Shown here piece after piece: positions 34,282-43,161 of a stretch of 64,000 bases of DNA. The position numbers and the translations under genes are program-made. The first letter of the stretch is position 1; each line of letters starts with the position of its first letter. Source of the DNA: Lentzea tibetensis (GTDB lineage Bacteria > Actinomycetota > Actinomycetes > Mycobacteriales > Pseudonocardiaceae); assembly GCF_007845675.1 (NCBI RefSeq), contig NZ_VOBR01000021.1, positions 1-64,000 on the forward strand, read 5' to 3'. The notes below the pieces were generated by a model. The model did no database searches. It was given only the letters and a program-made list of their open reading frames with translations, and was not told the origin of the DNA.

Positions 34282-34905
34282 CTAGTCCTCGAGCTCGAGG
34301 CGGTCCTTGCGCTTCTTGCGCTTGGGCCCCTTGACCTCGACGCCGCCCATGATCGCCAGCCCGGTGATGCGGACGGTCGGCGCACCGGGGATGTGCCTGC
34401 CGACCGCGCTGTTCTCGAACGCGCCCATGAGCCCGAAGCCGTCGACCTTGACGTTGATGTCGTCGGGCACCCGGATGTCGACGCCGCCCCAGAACGCGAA
34501 CACGCTGATGGTCGTCTCGGCGGCGGCGAAGCGCGCCTCGGTGAGGTCGATGTCGACGCCACCCATCACGGCGACGGCCGTGTGCATCTGCGGCACCACC
34601 CAGGCGCCCTTGCGGTCGACGCCGGACATGACGCCGATGCTGACGGCCGAACCCGGCTCGCCACCGATCCTCGACGTCTGCGGTACCGGCTGCTGGGGGA
34701 TGCCGGTCAGCACGAGGTCGGCGGTGAGGGGGACGAGTTCGCCGTACGTCTTGGCCACGTAGACGGCCGCCAGTCGCTCATCCAGTTCGTGGATGTCGAG
34801 GCGCCCTTCGGCCGTTGCTTTCTGCAACAACTGCGCCACCCGTTCCCGGTCGGCGTCCGATGCGCGCAGGTTGCTCTGGTCGGCGGGTACCAGCTCGTCG
34901 CTCAC
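34282..34905 (-). CDS. DUF1707 / LiaF-like C-terminal domain protein
   Basis: The protein has 207 residues. The N-terminal ~60 residues (LRASDADRERVAQLLQKA...GRLDIHELDERLAAVYVAKTYGEL) are the DUF1707 signature. The C-terminal part has repeated hydrophobic GGVDI and GGVEVKG strands, like the LiaF-type 'cell wall-active antibiotic response' domain. It is cytoplasmic with a basic tail (KGPKRKKRKDRL). The role in envelope-stress sensing is family knowledge and not shown here. GTG start. Confidence 0.85.
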   Translation of the reverse strand: MSDELVPADQSNLRASDADRERVAQLLQKATAEGRLDIHELDERLAAVYVAKTYGELVPLTADLVLTGIPQQPVPQTSRIGGEPGSAVSIGVMSGVDRKGAWVVPQMHTAVAVMGGVDIDLTEARFAAAETTISVFAFWGGVDIRVPDDINVKVDGFGLMGAFENSAVGRHIPGAPTVRITGLAIMGGVEVKGPKRKKRKDRLELED

Positions 34906-34920
34906 CCGTCCGAGTTTAGG

Positions 34921-35127
34921 TCAGCACTTGCGCCCAGGGGCCAAAGCGACGGTGATGATCAGCGCTCCCACGAGAACACCCGCGACGACGAACGCCCACG
35001 AGGGGTTGTTCAGCCACAGGTGCGGCAGCACGCCGATCAGCACGGCCACCGCCGCGGACACCGAGAAGATCACTAGCGGGGACTCGCAGAGCGGCCTGAC
35101 CCTGGCCTGCTCCTGATCGACGTTCAC
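34921..35127 (-). CDS. Small two-helix membrane protein
   Basis: The protein has 68 residues with two hydrophobic helices (about 18-38 and 44-62) separated by a short loop, and a basic C-terminus. The GTG start is preceded by GGAGG. No function is known. It lies just upstream of the DUF1707 gene, with a 15-nt gap, and may be co-transcribed with it. Confidence 0.65.
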   Translation of the reverse strand: MNVDQEQARVRPLCESPLVIFSVSAAVAVLIGVLPHLWLNNPSWAFVVAGVLVGALIITVALAPGRKC

Positions 35128-35247
35128 CGTGGTACCTCCGGGGGTGATGTCTCAACTGGTCGTCTCTCTTCCTTGGTTCGGAGACGACTTGTCGACACTT
35201 GACACCCGGATCGGCTGATAGACGTACCGGATCAGGTGATCTTGGGT

Positions 35248-35263
35248 TACCGAAAATTCGGTA
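35248..35263. promoter_or_regulatory. Palindrome upstream of the subtilase gene
   Basis: TACCGAAAATTCGGTA has 7-bp arms around AA. It lies in an unusually AT-rich stretch (35240-35290, with CTACTACATATCTACTAATC) between the divergent small membrane protein and the protease, so it is a candidate operator/promoter. The regulator is unknown. Nothing else is seen in 35128-35370. Confidence 0.5.
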
Positions 35264-35385
35264 CCGCTACTACATATCTACTAATCCGATCAGCGGGTTG
35301 TCGACCCCGTGGCAACGAGACCACAATCGGGTGGTCCAGACCAGCACGCCGTCCGCCTGGTCATCCCGCGATGAAAGACGGGGTC

Positions 35386-38300
35386 ATGGCGGCGCGTTCA
35401 ACGGCACTGATCGCGGCGGCCACACTGGTCGCCGGACTGCTCGTCAGCGGCACACCCGCTGCGGCACAACAACTTCCCGAAGAGCACACGGTCACCCTGC
35501 TGACCGGTGACCGCGTGGCGCTCACGAAAGCGCCGGGCGGCAGGCAGATCGTCCGCATCCAGCCGGGACCGGGGCGCGCGGACCAGATCTTCTTCAAGCA
35601 GGCCAAGGGAGATCAGCTCACCGTGATGCCCGGTGACGTCGCCGGGCAGGTGCGGTCGGGACGGCTGGACCGCGCGCTGTTCGACGTCACCGGGCTCATC
35701 GAGCAGGGCTACGACGACACGTCGCGCAAGGACCTGCCGGTCATCATCTCCGGTGCGCTGCACGGAACCTCGGTCCACCGCGACCTGCCCAGCATCGGCG
35801 CCTATGCGACAACACTGGAGAAAGGCCGCTTCTGGGCCTCCGGTGACGCGCGGATCCGGCTGGACCGCAGGGTGAAGGCCAGTTTGGACCAGAGCGTGCC
35901 GCAGATCGGCGCACCCGCGGCGTGGCAGGCGGGCTACACCGGCAAGGGCGTCAAGGTCGCCGTCGTCGACACGGGCTACGACCACGCGCACCCGGACCTC
36001 AAGAACGTGGTGGCGGAGAAGGACTTCAGCGGTGACGGCGTGCAGGACGGCAACGGCCACGGCACGCACGTCGCGTCCACGGTCGCCGGATCCGGTGCGG
36101 CGTCGAACGGCAAGTACCGCGGCGTGGCGCCGGACGCGAGCCTGGTGATCGCGAAGGCACTCGACAACGACGGCGGCGGCTCGCTGTCCGACGTCATCGA
36201 CGCGGTCGAGTGGGCGGCCGACGAGGGCGCGAAGGTCATCAGCATGAGCCTCGGCACCTCCGAGCCGAGCGACGGAACGGACGACCTGGCGCTGGCGGTC
36301 AACAGGATCAGCCGCGAGAAGGGCGTCCTGTTCGTCGTCGCGGCGGGCAACGAGGGCGCGGACATGTCGATCGGCACGCCCGGTGCGGCGGACGCCGCGC
36401 TGACCGTCGGCAGCGTGTCCAAACAGGACGTTCTGTCCAAGTTCTCCAGCCGAGGCCCGCGCTTCGGCGACTTCGCGGTGAAGCCGGACGTGACCGCGCC
36501 CGGCGAGGAGATCGTCGCCGCCCGTGCCGGTCACGGTGACTACGTCGCGGGCACGGGCACCTCGATGGCCACCCCGCACGTCTCCGGCGCGGCCGCGCTG
36601 CTCGCGCAGCAGCATCCGCAGTGGACGGGTGAGCAGATCAAGACCGCGCTGACGTCGTCGGCGAAGCCGGGCTCGTACCCGGTGTACGCGCAGGGCACCG
36701 GACGCGTCGACGTGGCGCGGGCGGTCACGCAGGCCGTCACCGCCACCACGAACCTCAGCTTCAGCCTGGTGCGCTGGCCGCACTCGACCGGCAGGCCGGA
36801 GACCAAGGACGTCACCTACACCAACCAGGGCACGGCACCGGTCGAGCTGGCCCTGTCGTTCACCTCGGACGCCCCGGCAGGCCTGTTCACGGTGTCCGCG
36901 GACAAGGTCGTCGTGCCCGCTGGCGGCACCGCTGCTGTGTCCGTGCGCAGCAACCCGTCGGTGCTCAAGCCGGGCCAGTTCAGCGGCAGGTTGACGGCCA
37001 CCGGTGGCGGTGCGGTCGTGCAGACGGTCGTCGGGCTCTCCGGTGAGCGCGAGAGCTACGACGTGACCGTCGAGCTGATCGACCGCACCGGCGCCCCGGC
37101 CAGTGACGACCTGGAGCACGCCGTCGGGTTCTTCGGCGCGGAGTACGCACCGATCTACGTGCAGCAGGGGCAGGGCAAGGTGCGCCTGCCGAAGGGCGTG
37201 TACCGGCTGGCGTCGCTGATCAGCACGAAGGGCAGCGCGACGCTGGCGGGCGACCCGAACCTGTCCGTCACGAAGGACGTCACGATCACGCTGGACGCGC
37301 GGAAGGGCCGCAAGGTCTCCGTGCGTCCGGAGCGGAAGGCCGCGACCGACCTGTACCGCTCGTTCGGCGCGATCGTCGGCGACGGCAAGGGCAGCACGGC
37401 GGCCATCACCGCGTACGCGGAGGACCGCGCCGTCGAGTTCTACGCGGTGCCCGCGCCCTCCGGTGGCGTGCCGTACTCGTTCTCGACCGTGTACGACGCC
37501 CAGGCGACGGACTCGCTCGACGCCGACCTGGTGGCGCGGGGCCCCTTCTACAGCCTCGTGCACCACTGGCCGGGCCGGATCCCGAACGGCGTGAACCTCA
37601 CCGTGCGCGACCGCGACCTGGCGAAGGTGAAGGCGACGTTCGGCAGCAAGAACGGCAAGTCCGGCCTGGTCGCCCGCGTGATCAACGGGTTCTCGCCGAT
37701 GCAGGTGTTCGGCAACGCCGCGTTCGCGCGGGTGCACCAGCCCGGTGAGCGCACCGAGTACTACACGGCGGGCAAGGACGTCTTCTGGATCAACGCCCTG
37801 TACCGCGTGCCGGGTGACGGCACCAACGCGCCGTCACCGCTGGGCATCGTGTGGGCGACGGTGTACGGCTTCCACGCGGGTGCCCAGACCGAGCCGTGGA
37901 ACCACGCCGTCGAGGGACCAGGGCTGCCCGGCCCCGCGCAGGGCCTGTCCGGCTCGGAGGACATCCTGTGGGTCGGCCACTGGGGCGACACGATCGACGG
38001 CCGCCTCCCGCTGTTCGCCGACGTCGGCCAGTACCAGCACACCCGGTTCGACCCGGCTGTCACCGGCGGCTGGACCGTCTACCGGGACGGCGTGAAGGTC
38101 GAGGAGTCCAAGGACTACAGCGGGTTCTCCGGCCCGGCGGTGACCGGTCCGGCCGAGTACCGGGTGGACGGCTTCGCCGATCGCACCGTGCCGTGGTCCG
38201 AGCTGTCCACGCACGTCGAAGGCTCGTGGACCTTCCGCGCCTCCAACACGACCGGCGCGCGGTTCACACCGGCCCCGGTGATCGCGATCAAGTTCGCGCC

Positions 38301-38607
38301 CGCACTGGACGCCTACAACCGGGCTCCGGCCACCGCGCGGACTCTTGTCCCGTTGCGGCTGGAGCGGCAGGGCGGCACGCCCGACCTGCCGTTGACCGAG
38401 CTGGCCGTGCAGGCCTCGTTCGACGACGGCAAGACGTGGGCTCCCGCGCCGGTCGTGCGGACCGGGCGGGCCGGGTACGCGGTCGTGGCCAACCCGAAGG
38501 TCACCGGGAAGACGTTCGTCTCCTTGCAGGTCAAGGCGAAGGACAGCGGCGGCAGCTCGGTGACGACGAAGGTGATCCGCGCCTACCAGCTCGGAACGTC
38601 AGGCTGA
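35386..38607 (+). CDS. Secreted subtilisin-family (S8) serine protease
   Basis: The protein has about 1,073 residues. A signal peptide (cleavage near PAAAQQ) and a propeptide region lead to the peptidase domain. Catalytic residues are Asp in VVDTGYDH (about residue 195), His in GHGTHVAS (about 225) and Ser in GTSMATPHVSG (about 393). About 650 residues of beta-rich C-terminal region follow, without a visible sortase or membrane anchor. An ATG at 35371 would add five residues; neither start has a strong ribosome-binding site. The 3' end overlaps the convergent oxidoreductase gene by 9 nt. Confidence 0.92.
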   Translation: MAARSTALIAAATLVAGLLVSGTPAAAQQLPEEHTVTLLTGDRVALTKAPGGRQIVRIQPGPGRADQIFFKQAKGDQLTVMPGDVAGQVRSGRLDRALFDVTGLIEQGYDDTSRKDLPVIISGALHGTSVHRDLPSIGAYATTLEKGRFWASGDARIRLDRRVKASLDQSVPQIGAPAAWQAGYTGKGVKVAVVDTGYDHAHPDLKNVVAEKDFSGDGVQDGNGHGTHVASTVAGSGAASNGKYRGVAPDASLVIAKALDNDGGGSLSDVIDAVEWAADEGAKVISMSLGTSEPSDGTDDLALAVNRISREKGVLFVVAAGNEGADMSIGTPGAADAALTVGSVSKQDVLSKFSSRGPRFGDFAVKPDVTAPGEEIVAARAGHGDYVAGTGTSMATPHVSGAAALLAQQHPQWTGEQIKTALTSSAKPGSYPVYAQGTGRVDVARAVTQAVTATTNLSFSLVRWPHSTGRPETKDVTYTNQGTAPVELALSFTSDAPAGLFTVSADKVVVPAGGTAAVSVRSNPSVLKPGQFSGRLTATGGGAVVQTVVGLSGERESYDVTVELIDRTGAPASDDLEHAVGFFGAEYAPIYVQQGQGKVRLPKGVYRLASLISTKGSATLAGDPNLSVTKDVTITLDARKGRKVSVRPERKAATDLYRSFGAIVGDGKGSTAAITAYAEDRAVEFYAVPAPSGGVPYSFSTVYDAQATDSLDADLVARGPFYSLVHHWPGRIPNGVNLTVRDRDLAKVKATFGSKNGKSGLVARVINGFSPMQVFGNAAFARVHQPGERTEYYTAGKDVFWINALYRVPGDGTNAPSPLGIVWATVYGFHAGAQTEPWNHAVEGPGLPGPAQGLSGSEDILWVGHWGDTIDGRLPLFADVGQYQHTRFDPAVTGGWTVYRDGVKVEESKDYSGFSGPAVTGPAEYRVDGFADRTVPWSELSTHVEGSWTFRASNTTGARFTPAPVIAIKFAPALDAYNRAPATARTLVPLRLERQGGTPDLPLTELAVQASFDDGKTWAPAPVVRTGRAGYAVVANPKVTGKTFVSLQVKAKDSGGSSVTTKVIRAYQLGTSG

Positions 38608-39591
38608 CGGTTCCCGCACGGGAAGCCCGGCCGCGGTGTAGATCGCATCGATGACGGCCATGTTCCTCACCGCGTCCTCGGGCGTGGTGGGGAACGGCTT
38701 GCCCTGCAGCACGGCGTCGGTGAACGCGTCGAGCTGGTAGGCGTAGGTCGGCCGCTTTCCGAACGTCTCGGAGGTGCGCCGGTCCTGGAGCCGCAACCAG
38801 AGCCGGTGCACGAACTGCGGCCCGAGCGGGTTGAACACGCGCACCGAGCCGTTCTCGCCGATCGCGCGGATCGAGATGTTCAGCAGCGAGCGCGACCACA
38901 TGGACGCGCGCACGGTTCCGGTGTGGCCCTCGGGGAAGCGCAGTGACGCGGTCATCGCGCGGTCGATCCGCGGGTCGCGCAGCAGCGCGTGCGCCGAGCG
39001 CACCTCGGGCTCGCCACCGCCGACCAGGCGCGCCATGTGCACCGCGTAGCAACCGGCGTCCATCAGGGCGCCACCGGCGAGCGACCAGTTGTAGCGGATG
39101 TCCGAGAACACCGGCAGCGGGAAGCAGACGGACGCCTGCACGTGCCGCAGCGGCCCGAGCACGCCGGACGACATGATCTCGGCCAGCCGCAGCGCCATCG
39201 GGTGGTAGCGGTAGTGGAAGGCCTCCATCACCACGAGACCCGACGCGGCCGCCGCGTCGGCGACCTGACGGGCTTCCGCGGCGTTGGCGGTGAACGGCTT
39301 CTCGCACAGCACGTGCTTGCCCGCGGCGAGTGCGGCGAGCGTCCACTTGCCGTGCAGGCCGTTCGGCAGCGGGTTGTAGACGGCGTCGACGGCCGGGTCT
39401 TCCAGCAGCTCCTGGTAGGTGTCGTGGACGCGCGGGATGCCGTGCTCGTCGGCGAACTCCTGCGCGCGGTGGCGCGAGCGGGCGGCGACGGCGACGATCT
39501 CGGCCGCCGTTGTCGAACGGGCGGGTTTGATCACCGCCCCCGGTGCGATGCGAGCTGCTCCGAGGATCCCGATGCGCACGTGGTCCGTCAC
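38599..39591 (-). CDS. Gfo/Idh/MocA-family NAD(P)-dependent oxidoreductase
   Basis: The protein has 330 residues. The N-terminal Rossmann fold has [14 protein letters not shown], and the family EKP motif is in [15 protein letters not shown]. The C-terminal alpha/beta domain contains [16 protein letters not shown], the usual catalytic region. Members act on sugars, inositols or related polyols; the substrate cannot be told. It is monocistronic and divergent from upp. Confidence 0.9.
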   Translation of the reverse strand: MTDHVRIGILGAARIAPGAVIKPARSTTAAEIVAVAARSRHRAQEFADEHGIPRVHDTYQELLEDPAVDAVYNPLPNGLHGKWTLAALAAGKHVLCEKPFTANAAEARQVADAAAASGLVVMEAFHYRYHPMALRLAEIMSSGVLGPLRHVQASVCFPLPVFSDIRYNWSLAGGALMDAGCYAVHMARLVGGGEPEVRSAHALLRDPRIDRAMTASLRFPEGHTGTVRASMWSRSLLNISIRAIGENGSVRVFNPLGPQFVHRLWLRLQDRRTSETFGKRPTYAYQLDAFTDAVLQGKPFPTTPEDAVRNMAVIDAIYTAAGLPVREPSA

Positions 39592-39764
39592 GAGTCCCGA
39601 TCATTCCACCAAATCGGCGTCCCGCGACGGGTAGACGGGACGAGCGCGCGCGTGGACGAGTCCCACGCCGCCATCTGGGCGCGGCCGCGTCGTCCGGTCC
39701 GCTCGGTCCACTCCGGACGTCACGTCGTACGCGTTCTGCTCCTGCACCGGTTACGGTGTCCGCC

Positions 39765-40388
39765 ATGGACGTGCTCGTCGTCGACCACCCGCTCGCCAGG
39801 GCGAGGCTCACCACCATGCGGGACGCCCGCACGGACAACGCGGCCTTCCGCGCCGCGTTGCACGAGCTCACCGTGATGCTGGTGTACGAGGCCACCCGCG
39901 ACGCCCCCCTCAAGGAGGAGCGGACGCACACGCCGGTCGCTCGCACCACCGGGTACCGGCTGGCCAACCCGCCGCTGCTGGTGCCGGTGCTGCGCGCCGG
40001 GCTCGGCATGGCGGACCAGGCGCACAAGCTCATCCCGGACGCGCAGATGGGCTTCGTCGGGCTCGCCCGCGACGAGGAGACGCTCCAGCCGACCCCGTAC
40101 ATGGAGTCGCTGCCGGAGAACCTCGAGGGCCGTCCGGTGTTCGTGCTGGACCCGATGCTCGCGACCGGCGGCTCGATGGCGTACACGATCCGGCTGCTGA
40201 CCCAGCGCGGCGCGACGGACGTGACCGCGATCTGCGCGCTCGCCGCCCCCGAGGGCATCAACCACCTGGAGGACTCCAAGCTCCCGGTGCGCCTGGTGAC
40301 GGCCAGCGTCGACGAGCGGCTCAACGACTCGGGGTTCATCGTCCCCGGCCTCGGTGACGCCGGTGACCGCCAGTACGGAGCCGTCTAG
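39765..40388 (+). CDS. upp: Uracil phosphoribosyltransferase
   Basis: The protein has 207 residues and makes UMP from uracil and PRPP. Motifs include [13 protein letters not shown], the PRPP loop [12 protein letters not shown] and the C-terminal uracil-binding [17 protein letters not shown] ends 7 nt before the ATG at 39765 and no ribosome-binding site is seen, so the message may be leaderless. It can salvage uracil released by thymidine/uridine phosphorolysis. Confidence 0.96.
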   Translation: MDVLVVDHPLARARLTTMRDARTDNAAFRAALHELTVMLVYEATRDAPLKEERTHTPVARTTGYRLANPPLLVPVLRAGLGMADQAHKLIPDAQMGFVGLARDEETLQPTPYMESLPENLEGRPVFVLDPMLATGGSMAYTIRLLTQRGATDVTAICALAAPEGINHLEDSKLPVRLVTASVDERLNDSGFIVPGLGDAGDRQYGAV

Positions 40389-40446
40389 GAGCCGGCTAGC
40401 TGTCCGTGACCGCCGGGTAACGGACATTCCTCCGATCGGCCGTAGC

Positions 40447-40462
40447 AGTGGTCTAGACCTCA
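40447..40462. promoter_or_regulatory. DasR-type operator (dre) upstream of the chitinase
   Basis: AGTGGTCTAGACCTCA matches the dre consensus known for the GntR regulator DasR in streptomycetes (core TGGTCTAGACCA) in all but the last core base and flanks. It lies 56 nt upstream of the chitinase start, where DasR sites typically control chitin and GlcNAc genes. Confidence 0.85.
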
Positions 40463-40517
40463 GGCCTACCGTGCTGTGGACCACAACGCCGCTGCCGCCG
40501 TTGCCGCGAGGAGAACC

Positions 40518-41798
40518 ATGTCCAGATCCAGATGGGGCGTCGCCGCCTTCATGGTCGGCGCCCTGTCCGTGTCGCTCGCGCCCTTGGCGAGCGCCGACGC
40601 AGACAGCAACATCCAGGGCCACGGGCACAGCAGGGCCAAAGCGGTCGGTTACTTCACGCAGTGGGGTATCTACGACCGGAACTTCCTGGTCAAGAACATC
40701 GTCGACAACGGGACGGCCGCGCGGCTGACCCACCTGAACTACGCGTTCGGGTTCCTCGACGAGAAGGGCTCGTGCATCAGCGCGGACGCCTGGGCGGACT
40801 GGCAGAAGCCGTTCACCGCCGAGCAGAGCGTCAGCGGCAAGGCCGACGAGCCCGGCCAGGCGCTCAACGGCAACCTGAACCAGCTCAAGCAGCTCAAGGC
40901 CAAGTACCCCAAGCTGAGGATCAACATCTCGCTGGGCGGCTGGACGGGCTCCAAGTACTTCTCCAACGCCGCGCTGACCGCCGAGTCGCGCGCCGCGCAC
41001 GTCAAGTCGTGCGTCGACATGTGGATCAAGGGCAACCTGCCCGGCCTGCCAGCCGGTGCGGCCAAGGGCGTCTTCGACGGCATCGACCTGGACTGGGAGT
41101 GGCCATCGAGCGAGGGTGCGCCCGGCAACGTGGTGCGTCCCGAGGACAAGCCGAACTTCACCAAGCTGCTCGTCGAGTACCGCAAGCAGATGGGCTGGAG
41201 CCGCGACCTGACCGCGTTCCTGCCGGCCGACCCGGTGCAGGTGGACCGCGGCTTCGAGGTGCGCAGGGTGTTCAGCCTGCTCACGTTCGGCACGCTGCAG
41301 GGCTACGACTACCACGGTGCGTGGGATCCGACGGCGAACCAGCAGTCGGCGCTGCGCGTGCCGAAGGGCGACCCGTCCGAGTTCGAGTTCAGCTCGCAGG
41401 TGACCGTCGACGCGTACCTGTCGCGTGGCGCTCCGCGCTCGAAGGCCGTGCTCGGCGTCCCGTTCTACGGCCGCGGCTGGACCGATCTCGCCAACGTGAA
41501 CAAGGGCCTGTTCCAGAACGGCCCGGCGGCGCCCGCGACGTACGAGGCGGGCTACGAGGACTACCGGATCCTGAAGACCAAGCTGGACGCCGGTTTCAAG
41601 GTCTACCGCGACGAGCGCGCCGGCTTCGCGTGGCTGTTCGACGGCAAGACGTTCTGGACCTACGACGACCCGACTGAGATGAAGCGCAAGGCTCGTTACA
41701 TCACGGATCGACGGCTCGGCGGCGCGATGATCTGGTCGCTGGACGGCGATACCCCGCAGGGCGAGCTGATCAAGGCGCTCAGCAGCGGACTGTCCTAA
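40518..41798 (+). CDS. Secreted family-18 chitinase
   Basis: The protein has 426 residues. A signal peptide (cleavage near ASADA) is followed by a GH18 barrel with the catalytic DGIDLDWEWP motif (general acid Glu last). NISLGGWTGS and the insertion with QGYDYHG and PFYGRGW are typical of subfamily A enzymes. There is no chitin-binding or fibronectin domain. It has a GAGGAG ribosome-binding site and a dre operator upstream, so GlcNAc-responsive control by DasR is likely. Confidence 0.93.
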   Translation: MSRSRWGVAAFMVGALSVSLAPLASADADSNIQGHGHSRAKAVGYFTQWGIYDRNFLVKNIVDNGTAARLTHLNYAFGFLDEKGSCISADAWADWQKPFTAEQSVSGKADEPGQALNGNLNQLKQLKAKYPKLRINISLGGWTGSKYFSNAALTAESRAAHVKSCVDMWIKGNLPGLPAGAAKGVFDGIDLDWEWPSSEGAPGNVVRPEDKPNFTKLLVEYRKQMGWSRDLTAFLPADPVQVDRGFEVRRVFSLLTFGTLQGYDYHGAWDPTANQQSALRVPKGDPSEFEFSSQVTVDAYLSRGAPRSKAVLGVPFYGRGWTDLANVNKGLFQNGPAAPATYEAGYEDYRILKTKLDAGFKVYRDERAGFAWLFDGKTFWTYDDPTEMKRKARYITDRRLGGAMIWSLDGDTPQGELIKALSSGLS

Positions 41799-41807
41799 CC
41801 GGACAGT
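41789..41807. terminator. Short bidirectional hairpin at the chitinase stop
   Basis: ACTGTCC (41789-41795) pairs with GGACAGT (41801-41807) over a loop that includes the chitinase stop codon. A second, stronger stem (41817-41826 with 41841-41850) lies within the end of the convergent tetR-type gene. Confidence 0.5.
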
Positions 41808-42428
41808 TCAACGGGGTCCGGGGAGGTTTCGCGGCGGCCGCCTCCCCGGATTCCGCCACCCATCGGCGTGCGCCCGCATCGCGATCTCGTAGGACTGCGC
41901 GGCGTCGATCCCCGGTGGCAGGTTGCCGCCCAGCTCCAGGCTCACCAGCCCGTGCGCGAGTCCCCACGCGGACAACGCGATCTGCTCAGGATCGTCCGCG
42001 TGCAGCACGCCCTGCTCCACGCTGCGCCGCACGATCTCGATGACCGGCGCGAACGTGCGCATCGCGGCCCTGCTCATCTCGCGCGTCGGTTCCACGACCT
42101 TGCTGAACATGACCGCGTAGAACTGCGGGTCCGCCAGCGCGCTCTCCCGGTACGCGAGACCGATCCGCACCAGGTCCTCGGCCGGGTCGCCGGTGGGCGG
42201 CACGGCCGACAGCCGGGCGCCGAACCGGCTGAACGCCTCGTCGTACAGCGCTTCCAGCAGCGCGGGCTTGCCGCCGAACAGCGAGTACACCGCCGTGGTC
42301 GACGTGCTCACGTCCGCCGCGAGCCTGCGCAGACTGAGCGCGTTCGGCCCCTCGGTGCTCAGCAGTTCACCCGCCCGGTCCAGCAGGCGGTGACGCAGCG
42401 CGTCGTCGTGCGTCTTGGGACGGGGCAT
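41808..42428 (-). CDS. TetR-family transcriptional regulator
   Basis: The protein has 206 residues. The N-terminal HTH reads LRRLAADVSTSTTAVYSLFGGKPALLEALYDEAF, the standard TetR recognition region given here in abbreviated form: LRRLAADVS, TTAVYSLFG. The C-terminal domain has TetR_C-like WGLAHGLVSLELGG. It is divergent from the ribbon-helix-helix gene across 56 nt that contain the imperfect repeat GGTATC/GGTACC, a possible autoregulatory site. Confidence 0.9.
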   Translation of the reverse strand: MPRPKTHDDALRHRLLDRAGELLSTEGPNALSLRRLAADVSTSTTAVYSLFGGKPALLEALYDEAFSRFGARLSAVPPTGDPAEDLVRIGLAYRESALADPQFYAVMFSKVVEPTREMSRAAMRTFAPVIEIVRRSVEQGVLHADDPEQIALSAWGLAHGLVSLELGGNLPPGIDAAQSYEIAMRAHADGWRNPGRRPPRNLPGPR

Positions 42429-42484
42429 CTCGGAATCCTATCGGCGGCTGGTTTCCGTGGTATCAGGTTGGTACCGTCCGATGC

Positions 42485-42691
42485 ATGGCGATGACCTTGC
42501 GGTTGACCGACGAGGAGAACCAGCGGCTCGCTGAACTCGCCGAAGCGGAGGGGCGTTCCAAGCAGGAGATCATCCGGCTCGCGCTGGCCGACCGATGGGC
42601 CCGCATGCAGCAGGAGGAGAAGCTCGGAGAAGTACTCGGTCGGGTACTCCCCAAGTACCGGGGGCTTCTCGATAGGCTCGGGCCAGCCTGA
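42485..42691 (+). CDS. Ribbon-helix-helix antitoxin-like protein
   Basis: The protein has 68 residues. AMTLRLTDEENQRLAELAEAEG, here a short stretch with RLTDEEN and AEAEGRSKQEIIRLAL, is the CopG/RHH DNA-binding pattern. The C-terminal tail (about 45-68) would contact the toxin. It is followed by a Doc-like gene. TACCGT ends 7 nt before the ATG with no ribosome-binding site, so expression is probably leaderless. Confidence 0.8.
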   Translation: MAMTLRLTDEENQRLAELAEAEGRSKQEIIRLALADRWARMQQEEKLGEVLGRVLPKYRGLLDRLGPA

Positions 42692-42698
42692 TTCTCGT

Positions 42699-42715
42699 AC
42701 GGGCCCGAAATTGTC
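42699..42715 (+). repeat. Solo copy of the dispersed-repeat left end
   Basis: GGGCCCGAAATTGTCGG at this spot differs at one base from GGGCCCGGAATTGTCGG, the start of the in-gene repeat at 22612. The rest of the element is absent. It lies between the antitoxin and toxin genes. Confidence 0.45.
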
Positions 42716-42740
42716 GGACCCTTGTGATCAACTGGACTCC

Positions 42741-43127
42741 GTGATCAACTACCTGGATGCCGGTGACCTGCTCGTGCTGGCCACCGCGGTGACCGGCGGC
42801 GATCTCGTCGTGCGCGACCTCGGCTTACTCGACACGGCGGCGTACCGGCCTCGTGCCACGGTGCTCGGCGTCGAGGCGTACGACACCCTGTGGCTCAAGG
42901 CCTCCTCGGTGCTGGACTCGATCGTGCGCACCCGTCCCCTCGTCGAGGGGAACTGGCGCCTCGGCTGGGTGGCCGCCGTGACCATGTGCGACATCAACGG
43001 CTGGTGGATCGACGCCGAGGAGGACGACGCGCTGGACCTCGTCCGCGCGCTCGGCCGCGACAAGCTCGACGTTCCCCAGATGGCCGCCCACCTCGAAGCG
43101 TGGGGAATCCCGAAGGAATCGGGTTGA
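42741..43127 (+). CDS. Doc/Fic-family toxin-like protein, degenerate active site
   Basis: The protein has 128 residues. VINYLDAGDLL, RDLGLLDTAAYRPRATVLG and AYDTLWLKASSVLDSIV follow the death-on-curing (Doc) layout. In the Fic motif H-x-F/L-x-D/E-G-N-K-R the sequence reads RPLVEGNWR: the catalytic His is Arg and the Lys is Trp. Canonical kinase or AMP-transfer activity would therefore be lost. The pair with the RHH gene still looks like a toxin-antitoxin operon, possibly decayed or repurposed. GTG chosen to match homologues; an upstream TTG at 42711 would add ten residues. Confidence 0.75.
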   Translation: MINYLDAGDLLVLATAVTGGDLVVRDLGLLDTAAYRPRATVLGVEAYDTLWLKASSVLDSIVRTRPLVEGNWRLGWVAAVTMCDINGWWIDAEEDDALDLVRALGRDKLDVPQMAAHLEAWGIPKESG

Positions 43128-43154
43128 CCTGGAGCGCGCTCCAGGTTCTAGCGT
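43124..43154 (+). promoter_or_regulatory. MerR-type promoter-operator
   Basis: TTGACC (43124-43129) and TAGCGT (43149-43154) are separated by 19 bp, the long spacer typical of MerR-regulated promoters. A perfect 20-bp palindrome, ACCTGGAGCGCGCTCCAGGT (43127-43146), fills the spacer. The -10 element ends 7 nt before the GTG, so the message is probably leaderless. The merR gene is thus likely autoregulated with its downstream gene. Confidence 0.85.
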
Positions 43155-43161
43155 CTGGGGT

